A stretch of 7,701 nucleotides of DNA from Actinomycetota bacterium. GTDB taxonomy: Bacteria > Actinomycetota > Actinomycetes > S36-B12 > UBA5976. Shown one piece after another: positions 6,071 to 7,701 of the stretch (positions within the stretch are counted from its first letter, which is position 1; every line of letters starts with the position of its first letter). The notes beneath the pieces were generated by a model that worked only from the letters and a program-made list of their open reading frames with translations, ran no database searches and was not told the DNA's origin. The translations under genes and the position numbers were made by a program. The stretch is from contig WLEH01000039.1 of assembly GCA_009704345.1 (NCBI GenBank), forward strand, positions 1-7,701, in the 5' to 3' direction.

Positions 6071-6298
6071 GTTTATTATTTATAAAAAGCAGAGATGCTT
6101 TAACTAGCGTGTCCCAATAATGCCGCGTCCAGCCTCATCATCAATTTTTCGCAATCCGCCCTCTAAAATACGCACTCTGAGCCAATATGCCCGGCAACTG
6201 TAGAGAGGCCTCACAACTATAAGAGTGATATAGCCGGTGGAATATACGCTGGTGGGAGCGATATTACTTATGGATGAAAGTTTGGTTCTATAGGAAAT
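6071..6298. other. Divergent intergenic region between eIF4E and VLTF2-like gene
   Basis: This 228-base region holds promoters for both flanking genes. Next to eIF4E, on the minus strand, lies TTTATAAATAATAAAC just before the ATG and a small 6-bp hairpin (6086-6101, loop GAGA). An exact early motif is at 6141-6148. On the VLTF2-like side, ATGs at 6270 and 6274 are out of frame with the gene, which suggests that its transcript starts downstream of them. No RNA gene was recognised. Confidence 0.7.
6141..6148 (-). promoter_or_regulatory. Mimivirus-type early promoter motif AAAATTGA (eIF4E)
   Basis: The minus strand reads exactly AAAATTGA, the motif found upstream of many early genes in Mimivirus. 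It is 70 bases before the eIF4E ATG, in the usual distance range. It is the only exact copy I see in the window. Early expression fits a factor that would redirect translation at the start of infection. Confidence 0.6.
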
Positions 6299-7306
6299 AT
6301 GCCAGCAAAGGTAAAGCCGGACGGAGAGAAGAAGCCGCGTGGGCGTGGTAAGAAGGTGGAGAATGTGGGGTCAAATCTGATAGCTTTTATGGGTGGCAGT
6401 ACGGAGACCCGTGAGAATCCGCTGGGGGGTGCGGAGGAGACAAAAGAGGTTGAGCCGGAGGTGAAGATAAATATTCGGTCGGCGCGTCGGGGTAAGGCGG
6501 CGGGTGCTCCTGCTTCGGCGAGAACGAGTATATCATCGACGGGGTCGGATGGTAATGTGATAATCCATTTACCTATTGACATGCGTCGTCTAGAGGAGAG
6601 TGAATTGCCGGGATATCTGAAGTATAATCCGGATGTGCCAGATGTGCCAAACCCCTGGGAGCCGGAGAATAATTATGCGGTGGTAGGTGAAACTGCGGAT
6701 GGAGTACCGGCTGAGAGTGCGGAGGTTGTGCCGGAGAGAAAGATGGAAATCGCGGAGGAAAAGAAGGGCGTGACAGTATCGCATTGTATGTGGGACGGTC
6801 AGAAATTTACGGGGGAAGCGTGGGGTATTCCTTATAAACTGGTGAACGATGAGTACAAGACGTATGGTTCTTTCGCCAGTCCAGAGGCAGCATGTGCGTA
6901 TCTGTTTGCGCAGAAGATTTCGGATACGTCGTTATGGGATCGGTACTATTTGCTGAATGACATGTATTCTCGGGCGTGTGGCAAGTTGGGTTCTAAGGTT
7001 AAGCCCGCGGCCCCGAAGGAGATAATGAGGATTTATGGCGGGCAGTATAGTGTGGATGAGTATCGTGAATTGTGTCTGAACTATAGGAAACATGTGGTGG
7101 TGAATATGCCACCGATGATTCCGGTTTCTATAGCGGTGACGGTGGGGAATAACTGTTTCAATACGGAGATGAGTACGAGAATCGTGGAGGATACGAAGGC
7201 GAATGCGGGTGTGGGTCCATCGGGCGAGCCGAAGTTGAAGAGAGAGAAGAAGATCTACCATGGCAAGAATACAATCGAGAATTGTATGAAGGTGATTATA
7301 TCGTAA
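6299..7306 (+). CDS. VLTF2: VLTF2-like viral late transcription factor with degenerate zinc finger
   Basis: 335 residues, ATG at 6299, TAA at 7304-7306. The first 160 residues are low-complexity and charged: a Lys/Arg-rich start (KKPRGRGKK, 11-19) that could be a nuclear signal or nucleic-acid contact, then Glu- and Pro-rich stretches. Residues about 161-256 follow the layout of the poxvirus A1L/VLTF2 family, conserved across giant viruses: CMWDGQKF (163-170), GIPYKLVNDEYKTYGSFAS (176-194), CAYLF (199-203), a WDRYYLLNDMY helix (213-223), then KPAAPKEIMRIYGGQY (235-250) and DEYRE. From memory, family members carry CxxC in the first block and a YGCFCSxxCA block in the second. Here only C163 remains, with D166, S191, A193 and A197 in place of the others, while C199 is out of register. 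VLTF2 works with the viral RNA polymerase at late promoters; whether this copy binds zinc is doubtful. The last 35 residues are Lys-rich. It diverges from eIF4E and converges with the UBA-fold gene. Confidence 0.75.
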   Translation: MPAKVKPDGEKKPRGRGKKVENVGSNLIAFMGGSTETRENPLGGAEETKEVEPEVKINIRSARRGKAAGAPASARTSISSTGSDGNVIIHLPIDMRRLEESELPGYLKYNPDVPDVPNPWEPENNYAVVGETADGVPAESAEVVPERKMEIAEEKKGVTVSHCMWDGQKFTGEAWGIPYKLVNDEYKTYGSFASPEAACAYLFAQKISDTSLWDRYYLLNDMYSRACGKLGSKVKPAAPKEIMRIYGGQYSVDEYRELCLNYRKHVVVNMPPMIPVSIAVTVGNNCFNTEMSTRIVEDTKANAGVGPSGEPKLKREKKIYHGKNTIENCMKVIIS

Positions 7307-7310
7307 GATG

Positions 7311-7336
7311 ACTCGATTATTTATAAAAAATCGGGT
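7311..7336 (+). terminator. Hairpin after VLTF2-like gene
   Basis: Bases 7311-7321 pair with 7326-7336 around a TATA loop, with one A-A mismatch and one T-G wobble in the plus-strand reading. The hairpin starts five bases after the VLTF2-like stop codon and lies between two convergent genes. Like the perfect hairpin after PCNA, it is AT-rich in the centre and suits a Mimivirus-type transcript 3' end. Pairing is better for the plus-strand transcript, because the wobble becomes A-C on the other strand. Confidence 0.6.
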
Positions 7337-7343
7337 GATCTTG

Positions 7344-7401
7344 TGGGGGCGGAGGTGGAGGTGGTGAGAGTGAGAGTGAGTGAGAGTGAGTGAGAGAGAG
7401 T
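7344..7401. repeat. GA/GTGAGA-rich low-complexity tract
   Basis: A G-rich start (GGGGGCGGAGGTGGAGGTGG, 7345-7364) runs into repeats of GAGAGTGAGT up to about 7401, with no C after position 7350. It fills the gap between the convergent VLTF2-like and UBA-fold genes. The clustered G runs could form a weak two-layer quadruplex, but slippage-generated low complexity is the simpler reading. Confidence 0.8.
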
Positions 7402-7408
7402 GATCATA

Positions 7409-7681
7409 CTATTTACGCCCGAGGACTTTTTCGTATATTACGGCGCGTTCATCTACTATTGCGCGTAGTTTGGCGATGTTTTCTGGTACATCGCTGGATG
7501 AGAGTGACGTGGGTGGTCTGGGGGTATCGGGTGTGTAATCGGAGAGAGTGAGAATAGCGTCGGATGGTTCCCAGTTATTTTTGATGAGTGCGGCGGTGGC
7601 TTGTTCTTTGGAGCATCCGGTCATCCGCGTGACGATATCGATATTTTCTCGTTGTTCTGCGGTGTATTTCGGCGCGGGCAT
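7409..7681 (-). CDS. Small UBA-fold (NAC-alpha/ubiquitin-associated type) protein
   Basis: 90 residues, ATG at 7679-7681, TAG at 7409-7411. Residues about 8-49 look like a three-helix UBA domain: NIDIVTRMTGCSKEQATAAL (13-32) gives helix 1, turn and helix 2, and NNWEPSDAILTL (35-46) gives the third helix with the usual Asn before it. The order resembles the C-terminal UBA of nascent-polypeptide-associated complex alpha (IELVMxQAxVSRxKAVxAL…NDIVNAIMEL). I recall short proteins with a similar IVMRQT…EEA…L motif being common in giant viruses, without known function. A Pro/Ser/Thr-rich linker (50-64) leads to a C-terminal helix (about 66-87) ending LGRK. UBA folds bind ubiquitin or ribosome-associated partners, so a link to ubiquitin or protein synthesis is possible, but nothing in the sequence decides it. 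The gene converges with the VLTF2-like gene and has a TATAAATG context at its start. Confidence 0.8.
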   Translation of the reverse strand: MPAPKYTAEQRENIDIVTRMTGCSKEQATAALIKNNWEPSDAILTLSDYTPDTPRPPTSLSSSDVPENIAKLRAIVDERAVIYEKVLGRK

Positions 7682-7686
7682 TTATA

Positions 7687-7698
7687 GAGGGGTGATAA
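7687..7698 (-). promoter_or_regulatory. Upstream motif TTATCACCCCTC, copy 2 (UBA-fold gene)
   Basis: Identical on the minus strand to the 12-mer upstream of the J-domain gene, here 5 bases before the ATG. The spacing differs between copies (5 versus 23 bases), which argues against a fixed-distance core promoter. The window ends 3 bases further on, so its context is incomplete. Confidence 0.3.
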
Positions 7699-7701
7699 AT
7701 A

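Noticed and set aside
6071..6298. tRNA or other RNA gene in the eIF4E/VLTF2 gap
   Set aside because: I could not find acceptor, anticodon and T-arm pairing; the region reads as two promoters.
6270..6351. Short upstream open frames before the VLTF2-like gene (starts at 6270 and 6274)
   Set aside because: Seven and about 25 codons, with no recognisable features; the transcript probably starts downstream of them.
7345..7364. G-quadruplex in the GA-rich tract
   Set aside because: Most G runs are only two long, so stability is doubtful; low-complexity slippage explains the tract.

Overview
The window looks like a piece of a eukaryote-infecting giant DNA virus (nucleocytoplasmic large DNA virus, phylum Nucleocytoviricota), most likely a relative of the Mimiviridae (order Imitervirales). 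The reasons are the gene set (Xrn1-like 5'-3' exoribonuclease, PCNA sliding clamp, eIF4E, a poxvirus VLTF2-like late transcription factor, a J-domain protein, a small thioredoxin, a membrane-anchored glycosyltransferase-like protein and a small UBA-fold protein), the tight intron-free packing, and two non-coding signals known from Mimivirus: an exact AAAATTGA early-promoter motif upstream of eIF4E with a near copy upstream of the exonuclease, and AT-rich hairpins between convergent genes. Seven 60-base samples give about 48% GC, well above Mimivirus itself, so the exact lineage cannot be named from the sequence.

Layout. Bases 12-4063 hold four minus-strand genes in tandem, transcribed in the order exoribonuclease (2381-4063), thioredoxin (2035-2322), J-domain protein (1085-1969), glycosyltransferase-like protein (12-1064), with gaps of 58, 65 and 20 bases. 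A 326-base divergent intergenic region follows (4064-4389). It carries an early-type motif for the exoribonuclease, a seven-unit 14-18 bp G/T-rich tandem repeat, and a TATA box for PCNA (4390-5229, plus). PCNA and eIF4E (5399-6070, minus) converge on a perfect 13-bp hairpin. eIF4E and the VLTF2-like gene (6299-7306, plus) diverge from a 228-base region holding AAAATTGA. The VLTF2-like gene and the UBA-fold gene (7409-7681, minus) converge on a second hairpin and a GA-rich tract.

How the genes may fit together. Three products bear on mRNA fate or late gene expression: eIF4E binds the 5' cap, the Xrn1-like enzyme destroys decapped RNA, and the VLTF2-like protein should act in late transcription. 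PCNA supports replication; the J-domain protein, thioredoxin and glycosyltransferase-like protein plausibly serve folding, redox chemistry and virion or surface assembly. This joint reading is inference.

The most notable points are residue-level. The eIF4E keeps the Trp-Glu cap-binding pair but has Gly where the eIF4G/4E-BP-binding Trp normally sits. The VLTF2-like protein keeps the family's overall pattern but has lost most of its expected zinc-binding cysteines. The glycosyltransferase-like protein lacks a DXD motif at the usual place. The plus strand is G/T-rich whichever strand the gene is on. I did not find a wholly new multi-gene system.
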